64,000 nt of DNA from Hyphomonas neptunium ATCC 15444 (GCF_000013025.1 NC_008358.1:434001-498000), one strand, 5' to 3'; counted from the stretch's first letter, positions 34,960 through 43,269 are shown. The notes: generated by a model not told the origin, from the sequence alone. Program-made: numbers and translations.

Positions 34960-36011
34960 GGGCCAACCCGCGTCATTTCATCTGCGATCTGCGCCAGAAG
35001 GTCTGCGGCGGGGAGCGCCCGGTGAAGGGGCGCGCCCTGGCCAGCCCATTGGGCGCCGTAGCCGGTTTCACCTTTGGCCTTGGCTGCGGCGTTCAGCGCT
35101 TTGCCCGCGTCATAGGCGGCGGGATAGGCCGGGCGAGGGGCGGAGGCCTCAGCGCCCCAGGCGGTGAACCGGTTGGCGAGGCAGCGGGCCGGGCGGCCGG
35201 AGATCGCGGTGGTGACGACCGTGTGGTCCGCCCCCGGACTTTTGAGCGCTTGCCGGAAGGCTGCATCGGCGCTGCTTTCCGGGCAGGCGATAAAGGCTGT
35301 GCCGAGCTGGGCGGCGACGGCGCCCAGATCCAGGGCAGCCCGTACTCCGGCGCCGTCCATGATGCCGCCAGCGGCGATGACCGGCAGCGCGCAGCGCGCC
35401 ACCAACAGTCGGGTAAGCGCCAGAGTACCGATCTGGTCATCGGGCACGCCGGGATCGAAGACACCGCGATGGCCGCCTGCTTCATAGCCCTGCGCGACAA
35501 TGGCATCGACGCCGGCGGCTTCTGCCGCGCGGGCTTCTGCAAGATTGGTGGCGGTGGACAGCAAGACGCAGCCGGCCTCCTTCAGGGCCTTGATCCGGCC
35601 GGCATCGGGAAGCCCGAAATGAAAACTGACAACACGCGGCGCTTTTTCGACGAGCAGGGCGAGCATGGCGTCGTCATTTGCAAAGCTCCTGTAAATCGTT
35701 TCCAGCCGCTCTGGCGGCTCTGCGCCAAACTCACGGAAAAGGGGGCGCAGGGCCGCCAGCCATTCGGCTTCACGTTGCGCATCGCGCGCCGGGTCCTCAT
35801 GGACGAATACATTCACATTGAAGGGGCGGCGCGTGAGCGCGGCTGTGGCGTCGATCAGTGTTCGCGCGCCCGGCGCGTCTGTTGCCCCCACGGCGATTGA
35901 GCCGAGGCCGCCTGCATTGGAAATGGCGGCGGCGAGCTGTGGCGTGGAAACGCCTGCCATCGGGGCCTGGATGATCGGGATCGAGAGGTCGAGGCGCTTC
36001 AGGAGATCCAT
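34956..36011 (-). CDS. Nitronate monooxygenase
   Basis: A 351-residue FMN-dependent TIM-barrel enzyme of the 2-nitropropane dioxygenase family. [20 protein letters not shown] and the following GGLGSIAVG bind flavin, and [10 protein letters not shown] carries the catalytic His. Family members oxidise toxic alkyl nitronates such as propionate-3-nitronate. A TetR-type regulator lies upstream in the same direction with 45 bp between them, and may control it. Confidence 0.92.
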   Translation of the reverse strand: MDLLKRLDLSIPIIQAPMAGVSTPQLAAAISNAGGLGSIAVGATDAPGARTLIDATAALTRRPFNVNVFVHEDPARDAQREAEWLAALRPLFREFGAEPPERLETIYRSFANDDAMLALLVEKAPRVVSFHFGLPDAGRIKALKEAGCVLLSTATNLAEARAAEAAGVDAIVAQGYEAGGHRGVFDPGVPDDQIGTLALTRLLVARCALPVIAAGGIMDGAGVRAALDLGAVAAQLGTAFIACPESSADAAFRQALKSPGADHTVVTTAISGRPARCLANRFTAWGAEASAPRPAYPAAYDAGKALNAAAKAKGETGYGAQWAGQGAPLHRALPAADLLAQIADEMTRVGP

Positions 36012-36056
36012 GGTGAAGGCGGCTTTCTGGGGCAGGGCAGGTCAGGTGAGGTCAGC

Positions 36057-36674
36057 TCAAGGCGTCAGGGCCTTGCCGAGCCAGCCTTGCAGTGTGCTGA
36101 TGACCTGGCCTGAGTCTATGGGGGCGGAGGTGGCGCCGCCGAGGAGTTCCTGATGCAGGCTCATGACGAGGAGCGGGGAGAGGGCGGCCAGCGCAGCGGC
36201 GCGCAGGGCGGTTTCGTCCTGCGGGGCGCCGGGGGTGGCGCGGAGTTTGTCTGAAACGGCGTTCAGGGCGGGCTCGAGCACCTTCTCGAGATAGGCCTGG
36301 CCGAGGGCTTCGTCGGCGAGGCCTTCGATCAGGCCGAAAGCGTGGGCACGGATGAACCCGCCGAGCCGCATGCCCGCTTCGGAGATGCGAAAATATTCCT
36401 CGAAAGCGGTGGCAGGGTTTGCCGAGGGCAGGGCGACGACAGCCCAGAGGGGGGCGCCCTTGCGGCCGATATTATCGAGGATTTCGAGGATGAGGCCGCG
36501 GCGGTCTCCGAAATAGTGGCGCAGGGTCGGCTCGGAGGCGTTCATCGCCTGGGCGAACTGGCGCAGCGACGGGCGGCGCAGGTCTGCGGAGAGGGCAAAG
36601 TCGGTCAGCGCGTCGAGCAGGGCGGCGCGTTTCACGTCAAAGTCGTGATTGCGCGCGCCGGCGGGTCTGGGCAT
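36057..36674 (-). CDS. TetR-family transcriptional regulator
   Basis: A 205-residue regulator. The N-terminal helix-turn-helix is visible as SLRQFAQAMNASEPTLRHYFGDRRGL (about 38-63), and the ligand-binding domain is helical with no recognised subfamily. It is upstream of the nitronate monooxygenase on the same strand, probably in one transcript, so autoregulation is plausible. No clear palindrome is visible in the 106 bp between its start and the rnpB end. Confidence 0.88.
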   Translation of the reverse strand: MPRPAGARNHDFDVKRAALLDALTDFALSADLRRPSLRQFAQAMNASEPTLRHYFGDRRGLILEILDNIGRKGAPLWAVVALPSANPATAFEEYFRISEAGMRLGGFIRAHAFGLIEGLADEALGQAYLEKVLEPALNAVSDKLRATPGAPQDETALRAAALAALSPLLVMSLHQELLGGATSAPIDSGQVISTLQGWLGKALTP

Positions 36675-36780
36675 CGGAAAACGTCTCCCTGCGCGGTCAG
36701 GCTCTGGCCGCGTGCATTTTCTACATCACACCGGAGACGATATAGGTCAACGCAAGCCCTGCGGGCTGCGTTGGGGGAAA

Positions 36781-37163
36781 ATTAGACCAGATGGCCAATA
36801 AGCCGGGTTCTGTTCGTCCCTTGCGGGATCTGGCAGCCATTCCTCTGGGGCGTTCATTGCTGAACGCCTCGGCGCGACGCACCCGGGGCACGGGCGGCGG
36901 ACAGCCCATATGTGCCCCCTACTTGGTCTTGCTCCGGGCGGGGTTTACCATGCCAGCCCTGTTGCCAGCGCTGCGGTGGGCTCTTACCCCACCCTTTCAC
37001 CCTTACCCTCTGGCCGAAGCCTTCGGGCGGTTTCCTTTCTGTGGCACTTTCCCTCGGCTCACGCCGGGCGGCCGTTAGCCGTCGCCCTGTCCACCTGGAG
37101 CCCGGACTTTCCTCCAGTATGCAGTTACCCGCATACCAGCGGCTGCCCGGCCATCTGGTCTGG
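36781..37163 (-). ncRNA. rnpB: RNase P RNA, type A
   Basis: The catalytic RNA of RNase P, about 383 nt on the minus strand. The conserved parts are intact in order: the P1 strand AGACCAGATGGCC at the 5' end, GAGGAAAGTCCGGGCTCC (CR-I), the AGGGTGAAAGGGTGGGGTAA block, and ACAGAACCCGGCTTA near the 3' end. P1 closes perfectly (13 bp) with 36784-36796. It processes tRNA 5' ends with the RnpA protein, which is not in the window. Open frames across it on both strands are accidental. Confidence 0.97.
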
Positions 37164-37169
37164 CGGGGG

Positions 37170-37197
37170 ATATAGGGGAAGTGGGGGGGAAGCGCAA
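37170..37197 (-). promoter_or_regulatory. rnpB promoter
   Basis: A sigma-70-type promoter precedes rnpB. The -35 TTGCGC (37192-37197) and -10 CTATAT (37170-37175) are 16 bp apart. The -10 ends about 7 bp before the predicted RNA 5' end near 37163. Confidence 0.65.
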
Positions 37198-37236
37198 ATG
37201 GGGGGTGTTTTCGCGCTTCGCGTGCCCCAAACGCAA

Positions 37237-37790
37237 GAAGGCACGACGCCCTTGCGGACTTCGTGCCTTCCCGTGTGTTTCGAATCGGTCTACCGAGACA
37301 CTGTGCTAGCACTCGATTTCGGTCTTCGATCGACATCAGGCTCTGGAGAAAAATCCGTTCGAGCGGATTTCCTTTCATCACCCTCCGGACCCGGACGTTC
37401 GCCTTTTCAGGCGCACGCTTCCGTTTCCGTCGCCACGCGCACAACCGGGGGGTTGCCTGCACGCGGCTGACCGCCTGCGTTTGCCATTGCTGGCATTCAC
37501 TTCTTGGTCACCGTTTACGGATCGCGCCCCGTTACGGCATATGGCCCCGTTTGGTGGGTCTAGCTCCCGCCTCCCGGCCACCGCCTGCTTTATCCCGTCA
37601 TCTCCACCTGGTCCTTTGCGCGGCCGGTCTCCCGGCTTTGCTCCTGACCCGGTTTCGTCCGGGGGCGATGGACTTGTCCTCCGGCTCCGGTGGCGGGTTT
37701 GCTCCCGCCGGGAATTCCGTTGGCTTACCGAAACGATCTCACAAGGCCTCGCCTGAGTCGAGAGCCTGTCCAGATTTTTTCATGCTATGG
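37237..37790 (-). ncRNA. Candidate large structured RNA upstream of rnpB
   Basis: No protein gene can be supported here, yet the minus strand is packed with short stable hairpins. Four have GNRA tetraloops: CGCCT-GAAA-AGGCG (37400-37413), GCCA-GCAA-TGGC (37483-37494), GCCGG-GAGA-CCGGC (37623-37636), and a long helix of about 15 bp capped by GCAA (37237-37270). Others have A-rich loops (GGCGGG/CCCGCC at 37692-37709, CCCGG/CCGGG at 37648-37663). An intrinsic terminator (37351-37370) closes the main part. On the plus strand the loops would be TTTC, TTGC and TCTC, so the minus strand is the likely sense. It does not match tmRNA, 6S or SRP RNA. The family is unknown and the ends are approximate. 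Confidence 0.5.
37351..37370 (-). terminator. Intrinsic terminator of the candidate RNA
   Basis: On the minus strand AAATCCG and CGGATTT pair (7 bp) around a 6-nt loop and the stem runs into TTTTT. The orientation fits a transcript coming from about 37.8 kb and ending before the rnpB promoter. Confidence 0.65.
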
Positions 37791-38228
37791 GGGAGAAAAT
37801 TCACAGGTTTTGTTACGCCTGTGGAATGACTGGAAGGCGCCTGTAAAAAAGGCAACAAAATCAACCGGACAAGGATCAATCCTGTCCGGGGTGGGTTTGG
37901 CCGGGAAGTCCTGCGGATGGGGCGCGAGCCCAAATCGTCCGGGGACGGTATATGATGGATCAGTAAATTGAATGCGGTGTCCCCGGCGTCCCGGCTCTAC
38001 CCCATCCGCAGGATGGCAGCTTTTGGGGAGGCTATTCCCGCCGGCTGCCCGGTGATTGTCCGGCTGGTAAGACCGGACACGGGAAGAATGGCATGGGGCC
38101 GGCCCCAGCCGGATTGGGCGGTCTCTTTTCCTGTCTGCTGTGTAATGAATGCGGGCAGGCAGGGCGTGGATAAGGCCTGCGCGAATCCCTTGTTTTTTTC
38201 TTAGGCAGGCCGTGTCAGTACTGACGGG
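37771..38228. other. Intergenic space before the YihY gene
   Basis: This 458-bp stretch has no supportable gene. It holds three inverted repeats: CACAGG/CCTGTG (37804-37825), CCGGAC..AGGAT/ATCCT..GTCCGG (37865-37889, near perfect) and TGTCCGG/CCGGACA (about 38056-38078). A perfect 12-bp palindrome GTCAGTACTGAC (38214-38225) ends 3 bp before the YihY start codon. The AT-rich 37771-37800 part may hold the promoter of the minus-strand RNA candidate. Confidence 0.5.
38214..38225. promoter_or_regulatory. 12-bp palindrome at the YihY ribosome site
   Basis: GTCAGTACTGAC is perfectly symmetric and occupies the position where the ribosome site of the following gene should be. It could be an operator or a small hairpin that hides the start. 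No known regulator is matched. Confidence 0.4.
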
Positions 38229-39104
38229 ATGCTTGAGCGCTGGCGCCCCGATCTCATTGATCCTGCTATCCGGGCGGTGCGCCGGCTGGTGCGTCCGGAT
38301 GTGCGGATCGTGACGGGCGGCATCGCGTTCTATGCGCTGTTTTCGATCTTCCCGCTGATCTATATGACGCTGACATTGCTGACGTTTTTCCTGCCGCCGG
38401 AACTGGCGCATCAGCTGGCCAAGCCCGTGACCAACTTCTTCAGCCAGAGCGTGGAGCCGCTGACTTTTGAGGAGGTGGACGCGATCCAGAAGATGACGCC
38501 GGCGGGGCTGAGTGTGCGGGCGTTTCTGGCGGCGATCCTGGTGCTGTTTACGGCCACGTCGGGCGCCAAGGCGCTGATTACCGGCATCAGGATGATTGCG
38601 GGCACGGCCGACCGGACGCGGTTTGCACGGTTTCAGGGCACGTCCCTGCTGCTGACGGCGACGCTGATCCTGGTAGTGTGGCTGCTGGGGGCGTTGCAGC
38701 TGATTGCGACGGTGGCGGTGCAGGAAGCGGGCGGGCTGGCGATGCGGTTTGCCAGCGAGATAGCGACGATTGTGGACTCGCTGTGGATCTCGAAGGGGAT
38801 TGCGAGTTTCGGGGTGTTTTACCTGATCCTGCTGATGTCGCTGCGCGGGCATGTGCGGCGGGGCACGAAGGCGCTGGCGGCGGGCGCCGGGGCGGCGGCG
38901 GTGGCGTTTCTGGGCGTGACGTTCGTGTTCCAGCTCTACCTGCAATATTCGGTGATGGGCACGATCTATGGCGCGATTGCGTCGCTGATTTTCGGCTTTA
39001 TCTGGCTGTCGGCGTCGGTGTCGTCATTGCTGCTGGGGGCGGCGCTGGCGACCGAGTGGGCTCATGCCTGGGGCGAGGACGAGCCGACGGGGCCTAACGC
39101 GTAG
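38229..39104 (+). CDS. YihY/virulence factor BrkB family membrane protein
   Basis: A 291-residue polytopic membrane protein of the YihY family (formerly RNase BN). The first helix has the conserved GGIAFYALFSIFPLIYM. The later LRGHVRRGTKALAAGA loop and the final FGFIWLSASVSSLLLGAAL helix fit the family. Function is unknown; roles in lipid or envelope homeostasis have been suggested. Its 3' end overlaps the convergent amidase gene by 43 bp. The rnpB, YihY and AmpD neighbourhood recurs loosely in alphaproteobacteria. Confidence 0.88.
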   Translation: MLERWRPDLIDPAIRAVRRLVRPDVRIVTGGIAFYALFSIFPLIYMTLTLLTFFLPPELAHQLAKPVTNFFSQSVEPLTFEEVDAIQKMTPAGLSVRAFLAAILVLFTATSGAKALITGIRMIAGTADRTRFARFQGTSLLLTATLILVVWLLGALQLIATVAVQEAGGLAMRFASEIATIVDSLWISKGIASFGVFYLILLMSLRGHVRRGTKALAAGAGAAAVAFLGVTFVFQLYLQYSVMGTIYGAIASLIFGFIWLSASVSSLLLGAALATEWAHAWGEDEPTGPNA

Positions 39105-39796
39105 GCCTCGGCGATCTGGGCGAGGCGGCGCAGGGTGTCTGCATCTGCAAGGCCGGTAATGGCGGTGGGCATCCAGCGGCGCTGGAAGGCGCGCAGGGCG
39201 GCGGGGATGTCGGAGGTGTCGTAACCGATCTGGGCGAGATGGGCGTTGAGGCGCGATGCGTCGCCGCCTGACCAGACGCAGGCGCTGCCTGTCTCGACGG
39301 GGGGCCAGAGGCCGAGGCCGGCCTCTGCCAGGCGCTGCCAGGGGAAATGTTCGCCGGGGTCGATCTTGCGGGCGGGCGCAATATCCGAATGGGCGACGAG
39401 GCCGGTGGCCGGGATGTCGTGATGGGCCATGATCTCGCGGGCGAGCGCGATGACGGCGGTGATCTGCGCGTCGGGATAGGGCGGGAGCGCGCCGCCGGGG
39501 GCGGGGTAGTCATGGCCGCCATTGACGATCTCGATGCCGACAGAGCGGGAATTCAAATCCTCAAGGCTCTGCCATGTCGAGACACCGGCATGCCAGGCGC
39601 GGTCATTTTCAGCCACGAGGCGGGCGATGCGGCCGTCTTCCCAGACCATGTAATGGGCCGACACCTTCGCCTCTGGATCGCGCATGCGGGTGAGGGCGGC
39701 CTCGCCGCTTTCCATGCCCGTATAATGGAGCACGAGCAGGGTGACGGGGTGTTTGCGGTCGTCAAAGTTCGGGCTGGGGGTGTCTTCGATTTCCAT
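39062..39796 (-). CDS. AmpD-type N-acetylmuramoyl-L-alanine amidase
   Basis: A 244-residue amidase_2 domain protein with a C-terminal peptidoglycan-binding-like domain (about 180-240). The zinc ligands are seen in LVLHYTGM, DRAWHAGVS and LVAHSDIAPARKIDPGEHFPW. No signal peptide is visible, so it probably recycles anhydro-muropeptides in the cytosol. The ATG at 39796 shares one base with the stop of the upstream EamA transporter (a GTG at 39799 is also open), so the pair is coupled. Confidence 0.9.
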   Translation of the reverse strand: MEIEDTPSPNFDDRKHPVTLLVLHYTGMESGEAALTRMRDPEAKVSAHYMVWEDGRIARLVAENDRAWHAGVSTWQSLEDLNSRSVGIEIVNGGHDYPAPGGALPPYPDAQITAVIALAREIMAHHDIPATGLVAHSDIAPARKIDPGEHFPWQRLAEAGLGLWPPVETGSACVWSGGDASRLNAHLAQIGYDTSDIPAALRAFQRRWMPTAITGLADADTLRRLAQIAEAYALGPVGSSSPQA

Positions 39797-40698
39797 CACG
39801 AGTCTCCGGCGCCGGCCTTCTTGCCGAGGGCCGCTTCAGGCATTTTCTCGTTCGGGCGGAGCGCGATGACAAGCACGCCCGACAGCGAAACGATGGCGCC
39901 GAGGATGAGGCGCGGGGTCAGCGGTTCGTTCAGCAGCGCAATGCCGAAGATGACGCCCCAGATGGGGGTCATCAGCGTGAGCGGGGAGAGGAGGGAGACG
40001 TCATACTTCTTGAGCAGCGTATAGAAGGCCGAATGGCCGAACACGGAGACACCGAGGATGGCGAAGGCACTGGCGGCCCAGACCATCCAGCCGCCATCGA
40101 TGTAGGTGGCAAGCTGGTTTTCCTCGATGGCGAAGGAGAGCGCAAAGAGCGGCGCAAAGCTGAAAAGGCCGACCCAGGCCTGCATGCGCAGGCCGGAGAT
40201 CTGCGGCATGCGTTTCATCACGATGCCGCCCGCCGAGCCGATGAAGGCGGAGGCGATGATGTAGAGCAGGCCGAAGGAGACCGAGAAGTTTGCCGGGTCC
40301 AGCGCGATGATGATGACACCCAGAAAGGCGAGCGTGATGCCGATAGCGCGGCGCCAGCGGATGACTTCTCCGAGGAACAGCATGCTCATCAGCGTGGAGA
40401 AGGGCACGCCGAGCTGGCCGGTGACAGCGGCAGCGGAAGCGTCTGCGTGTTGGAGACCGATGAAGAGGAGCGAGAAGTGGACGCTGCCGATCATGATCGA
40501 GACGAAGAACAGCGTGCGCAAATTGGGTGGGCGCGGGAAGAGGAAGGGCACGAGGCAGACCGCCACGCCGAGGAAACGCAGCGCGGCAAAGAAGATCGGC
40601 GGAATGGCCATGTCGGCCACGGCCCAGCGCGTGACGACAAGGTTCAGCCCCCAGACGAGGCAGACAGCGCAGAGCAGGATGAAGTCACGTATGGCCAT
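39796..40698 (-). CDS. EamA-family (DMT) transporter
   Basis: A 300-residue drug/metabolite transporter with ten TM helices in two EamA halves (the first beginning IRDFILLCAVCLVWGLNLVVTRW). The substrate is unknown; related proteins export amino acids or amino-acid derivatives. The frame is open well upstream, but those residues are encoded by REP sequence and low-complexity DNA, so the ATG at 40698 is the real start. The insertion sequence lies 175 bp upstream and may have displaced the original promoter. Confidence 0.88.
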   Translation of the reverse strand: MAIRDFILLCAVCLVWGLNLVVTRWAVADMAIPPIFFAALRFLGVAVCLVPFLFPRPPNLRTLFFVSIMIGSVHFSLLFIGLQHADASAAAVTGQLGVPFSTLMSMLFLGEVIRWRRAIGITLAFLGVIIIALDPANFSVSFGLLYIIASAFIGSAGGIVMKRMPQISGLRMQAWVGLFSFAPLFALSFAIEENQLATYIDGGWMVWAASAFAILGVSVFGHSAFYTLLKKYDVSLLSPLTLMTPIWGVIFGIALLNEPLTPRLILGAIVSLSGVLVIALRPNEKMPEAALGKKAGAGDS

Positions 40699-40825
40699 GA
40701 TGGGTTCGGGCCTATCAGGGTTTTGTGACAATGGGCAGGGGGCGCGCCGCGTCAGGGCGGCAGGGGAGCTATGCGGGGGTGGCACTGCTTGGCTTCCCCC
40801 CTCCGTCAGCCGGCTTCGCCGTCTG

Positions 40826-40855
40826 CCACCTCCCCCGCTTTGCAGGGGAGGATAA
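40826..40855. repeat. REP-type element, left arm
   Basis: A 30-bp unit with the core CACCTCCCCCGCTTTGCAGG. Together with 42195-42224 it forms an inverted pair with 29 of 30 positions matching. Related flanking sequence (CCCCCCTCCGTC) extends outward on both sides. It has the character of a repeated extragenic palindrome found in many alphaproteobacterial genomes. Confidence 0.75.
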
Positions 40856-40873
40856 AGTCGCATCCGGCGAAGC

Positions 40874-42188
40874 TGTGCAACCGGGGACATAGGTAACATT
40901 TGAGACCGGGGAGATGGGTTACAGTTTTCATGGTATGTTCCGTGGTCTGCCAGGCTTGATGCGGTTCATGCGTTTTTTCGGGTCGATGTGTCCGAGGAGG
41001 ATGGGGCCGAAGTAGACGTCGTATTGGTCTTCGCCGGTCCGGAAGAGGCCAACGCGCTCCCCGATCAGCACTTCGGAGATGAAGGGTTCCGCGCCGCGCC
41101 ATCTAATGGTGCCGGCGTGCCTGACCGCGCGGGTTTCGGTGGCGCCAGGATAGTCCGGGGCGCGAAGCTTGCCGTCCCATACGCGCGGGCTTGGCACATA
41201 GACCGCCGCCGGGGGTTTCTGGCCGAGCGCCTCATGCGGACGCTCATGATTGTAGGATTTCCGGAACCGGACAAGGCGCGCGGCCTGCGCCCGAAGTGTG
41301 CGGGAGACCGGATCGGCCGCTTCGCGCTTCAGGGTCAGATGCAGACGCTCATGGCGCCCATTCTCCTGCGGCTTTCCAGGGGTGATCCGTTCCGGGAAGA
41401 TGCCCATCTTCACAAAGTTGACCGCCAGACGGGACAGGCCCCCGGCCGCCACAGACCCGAAAGGCGGACCATTGTCTGACCGGATGGCGCGCGGCAGGCC
41501 GTGGTCCCGGAACGCCTTTGCCAGTACCGGCCAGACCGTATCATAGCCCGTGCGCGCGACAGGCTGGCAGACCAGAAGATACCGGCTCAGGGCGTCCGAG
41601 ACCGTGAACGGCTCACAGCGTTGGCCATCGCCCGTACGCCACCAGCCCTTGAAGTCCATGCACCAGACATCGTTGGGGGCATGCGCCTGCGCAAAGGGCG
41701 TTGTCATCGGCGCCGCGCGCCGGCGAAACCGCCGCGGAGATACAAGCCCTTCGCGCTTGAGAATGTCACCGATCGTCGAAGCCGCTGGCCAGGCAACACC
41801 CGGATCATCCATCTCCAGACGCGCCTTCAACTTGCGCGGCCCCCAGGCAGGATGCGCCCGCCGGAGCGTCACCACACGGGACGCCAGCTCCGGTGGCGTG
41901 CCGCCCGCCGGGCAAAGCGGGGCTCGAGACACATCATAAAGCCCCGCTGGCCCCGCAGCCTTGTAACGCTCAATCCATTTGTAGGCCGTCTTGCGCGATA
42001 TATCGAACCGCACAGACAGCCCTGTCACACTGTCCTCACCCTTCAGCCACGCCGCGATGAACTCAACACGCTCGTTCATCGGATCTGTCCGCCTCCAACC
42101 CATGACCATCTCCTCCAGATGGTCATCCTCGCAAATCTGTTACCCATGTCCCCGGTCTGTTTTGTTACCCATCTTACCGGATTGGACC
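40874..42188 (-). mobile_element. IS481-family insertion sequence
   Basis: A complete 1.3-kb element. Each end carries two direct copies of a transposase-site motif near CCGGGGACATGGGTAACA: at 40881-40898 and 40906-40924 on the left, and inverted at 42137-42155 and 42163-42180 on the right. About 34 of 44 positions agree between ends. The 4-bp sequence AAGC flanks both sides (40870-40873 and 42189-42192) as a target duplication. It carries one intact transposase. It inserted between the two arms of an inverted REP pair. Confidence 0.9.
40928..42109 (-). CDS. IS481-family transposase
   Basis: A 393-residue DDE transposase. The N-terminal helix-turn-helix includes SVRFDISRKTAYKWIERYK. The rve integrase core has its acidic residues in DVWCMDFKGWW, AIRSDNGPPF and KPQENGRHERLH. 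The frame is intact from terminal repeat to terminal repeat, so the element may still be active. No passenger gene is present. Confidence 0.95.
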   Translation of the reverse strand: MVMGWRRTDPMNERVEFIAAWLKGEDSVTGLSVRFDISRKTAYKWIERYKAAGPAGLYDVSRAPLCPAGGTPPELASRVVTLRRAHPAWGPRKLKARLEMDDPGVAWPAASTIGDILKREGLVSPRRFRRRAAPMTTPFAQAHAPNDVWCMDFKGWWRTGDGQRCEPFTVSDALSRYLLVCQPVARTGYDTVWPVLAKAFRDHGLPRAIRSDNGPPFGSVAAGGLSRLAVNFVKMGIFPERITPGKPQENGRHERLHLTLKREAADPVSRTLRAQAARLVRFRKSYNHERPHEALGQKPPAAVYVPSPRVWDGKLRAPDYPGATETRAVRHAGTIRWRGAEPFISEVLIGERVGLFRTGEDQYDVYFGPILLGHIDPKKRMNRIKPGRPRNIP

Positions 42189-42194
42189 AAGCCG

Positions 42195-42224
42195 TTATCC
42201 TCCCCTGCGAAGCGGGGGAGGTGG
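42195..42224. repeat. REP-type element, right arm
   Basis: The inverted partner of 40826-40855 with one mismatch in 30 bp. Joined across the insertion the two arms would make a long hairpin with a loop of about 18 nt, so the original site was a paired REP structure just downstream of the metallo-beta-lactamase gene. Confidence 0.75.
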
Positions 42225-42261
42225 ACGCGAAGCGGACGGAGGGGGGCCTTGCGGCAATACA

Positions 42262-43125
42262 CTATTTGCCGAGGCGGTTTACCGGGAGGCGGAGGTAGGT
42301 CTGGCCGTCGGATTCTGGTGGGGGAAGGGTGCCGGCGCGGATGTTGACCTGCAGGGAGGGGAGGATCAGGCGCGGAGCGCCAAGGGTTTTGTCGCGGGTG
42401 GTGCGCATGGTGACGAAGTCTTCTTCCGAGACGCCGTCATGGACATGGACGTTGGCGGCGCGGTGCTGGGCGACGGTGGATTCCCAGGCATGCTTGTCGC
42501 GGCCTTCGGGGAGATAGTCATGGCCGGTGAAGATGCGGGTTTCGGGCGGCAGGGCGAGCAGCTTGCGGATTGAGCGGTAAAGCGCGTGGGCGTCGCCGCC
42601 GGGAAAGTCTGCCCGCGCGGTGCCATAGTCGGGCATGAAGACGGTATCGCCCACGAAGGCGGCGTCGCCGATCAGATAGGTGAGGCAGGCAGCGGTGTGG
42701 CCGGGTGTGTGCAGTACACGGATTGTTTCGTTGCCGAGCGGGAATTCATCGCCTTCATTGAAGAGGGCGTCGAACACGGTTTCGTCCGGCGTGTCGGAGG
42801 TGGGGCCGAACATCGGGCGGAAGATTTTCTGAACATCGGTGATGTGCGCGCCGATGCCGACCTTGGCGCCGGTTTTCTGGCGGACATAGTCAGCGGCCGA
42901 AAGGTGATCGGCATGGGCGTGGGTGTCGAGCGCCCAGCGGATTTTCAGGCCCTCAGCCTCTGCCGCGGCGAGCACCTTATCGGCCGATGCCGTGGAAAGG
43001 CGGGCGGGCGCGGGGTCGAAGTCCAGCACGGGGTCTATGATGACGGCGTCGCGGGTGGCCTTGTCCCAGACGAGATAGGTGACCGTGTTTGTTGCGGGGT
43101 CAAAAAACGGTTTGATCTCGGGCAT
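42262..43125 (-). CDS. Metallo-beta-lactamase-fold persulfide dioxygenase-like protein
   Basis: A 287-residue MBL-fold hydrolase with the metal motif DTHAHADHLSA near residue 67. HTPGHTAACLTYL, VGDTVFMPDYGTAR and FTGHDYLPEG are the later ligands. This ETHE1/Blh-like pattern belongs to enzymes that oxidise glutathione persulfide. It is divergent from a TauE/SafE exporter, as in BigR/SqrR-controlled sulfide-detoxification loci, and the shared intergenic space has a 43-bp palindrome. No rhodanese domain or regulator gene is adjacent. Confidence 0.88.
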   Translation of the reverse strand: MPEIKPFFDPATNTVTYLVWDKATRDAVIIDPVLDFDPAPARLSTASADKVLAAAEAEGLKIRWALDTHAHADHLSAADYVRQKTGAKVGIGAHITDVQKIFRPMFGPTSDTPDETVFDALFNEGDEFPLGNETIRVLHTPGHTAACLTYLIGDAAFVGDTVFMPDYGTARADFPGGDAHALYRSIRKLLALPPETRIFTGHDYLPEGRDKHAWESTVAQHRAANVHVHDGVSEEDFVTMRTTRDKTLGAPRLILPSLQVNIRAGTLPPPESDGQTYLRLPVNRLGK

Positions 43126-43167
43126 GGGAATCTCCTCTGCGGAATCGTCAAATCTCAGGTCTGCTTC

Positions 43168-43210
43168 AAATATATGAGATATTGCTAATTTAGCAAGTTA
43201 TCATATATTT
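43168..43210. promoter_or_regulatory. 43-bp AT-rich palindromic operator
   Basis: Two 21-bp arms (AAATATATGAGATATTGCTAA and its near complement at 43190-43210) flank one central T. About 17 of 21 positions are symmetric, in a genome of high GC content. The site lies in the 144-bp space between the divergent dioxygenase and exporter genes, so a single dimeric or tetrameric repressor could control both. The setting fits an ArsR-type persulfide sensor such as BigR or SqrR, but the regulator is not in the window. Confidence 0.75.
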
Positions 43211-43269
43211 CACGCTGGACACGCCGCGCAGACGCGTCAAGGTAATGCGGCCTGGGAGCAGGACATATC

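Noticed and set aside
36910..37470. Long open frames on both strands across rnpB and just upstream
   Set aside because: They cross the conserved RNase P RNA core and have no ribosome site or protein-like composition; the open frames follow from high GC.
37378..37581. 67-residue basic frame on the minus strand inside the RNA candidate
   Set aside because: It starts at a GTG without a ribosome site, its composition mirrors hairpin sequence, and three GNRA hairpins fit RNA better than protein.
37237..37790. tmRNA, 6S or SRP RNA as identity of the hairpin region
   Set aside because: No tag reading frame, no TTCGA-type tRNA-like ends with CCA, no SRP tetraloop motif and no long 6S-type helix could be found.
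37263..37829. 188-residue plus-strand frame upstream of the YihY gene
   Set aside because: Rich in Arg, His, Pro and Cys with no domain pattern; it is the antisense of the hairpin-rich region.
37785..38945. 386-residue minus-strand frame opposite YihY
   Set aside because: Exact antisense of a clear membrane-protein gene; composition is dominated by Arg, His and Gln, typical of antisense GC-rich frames.
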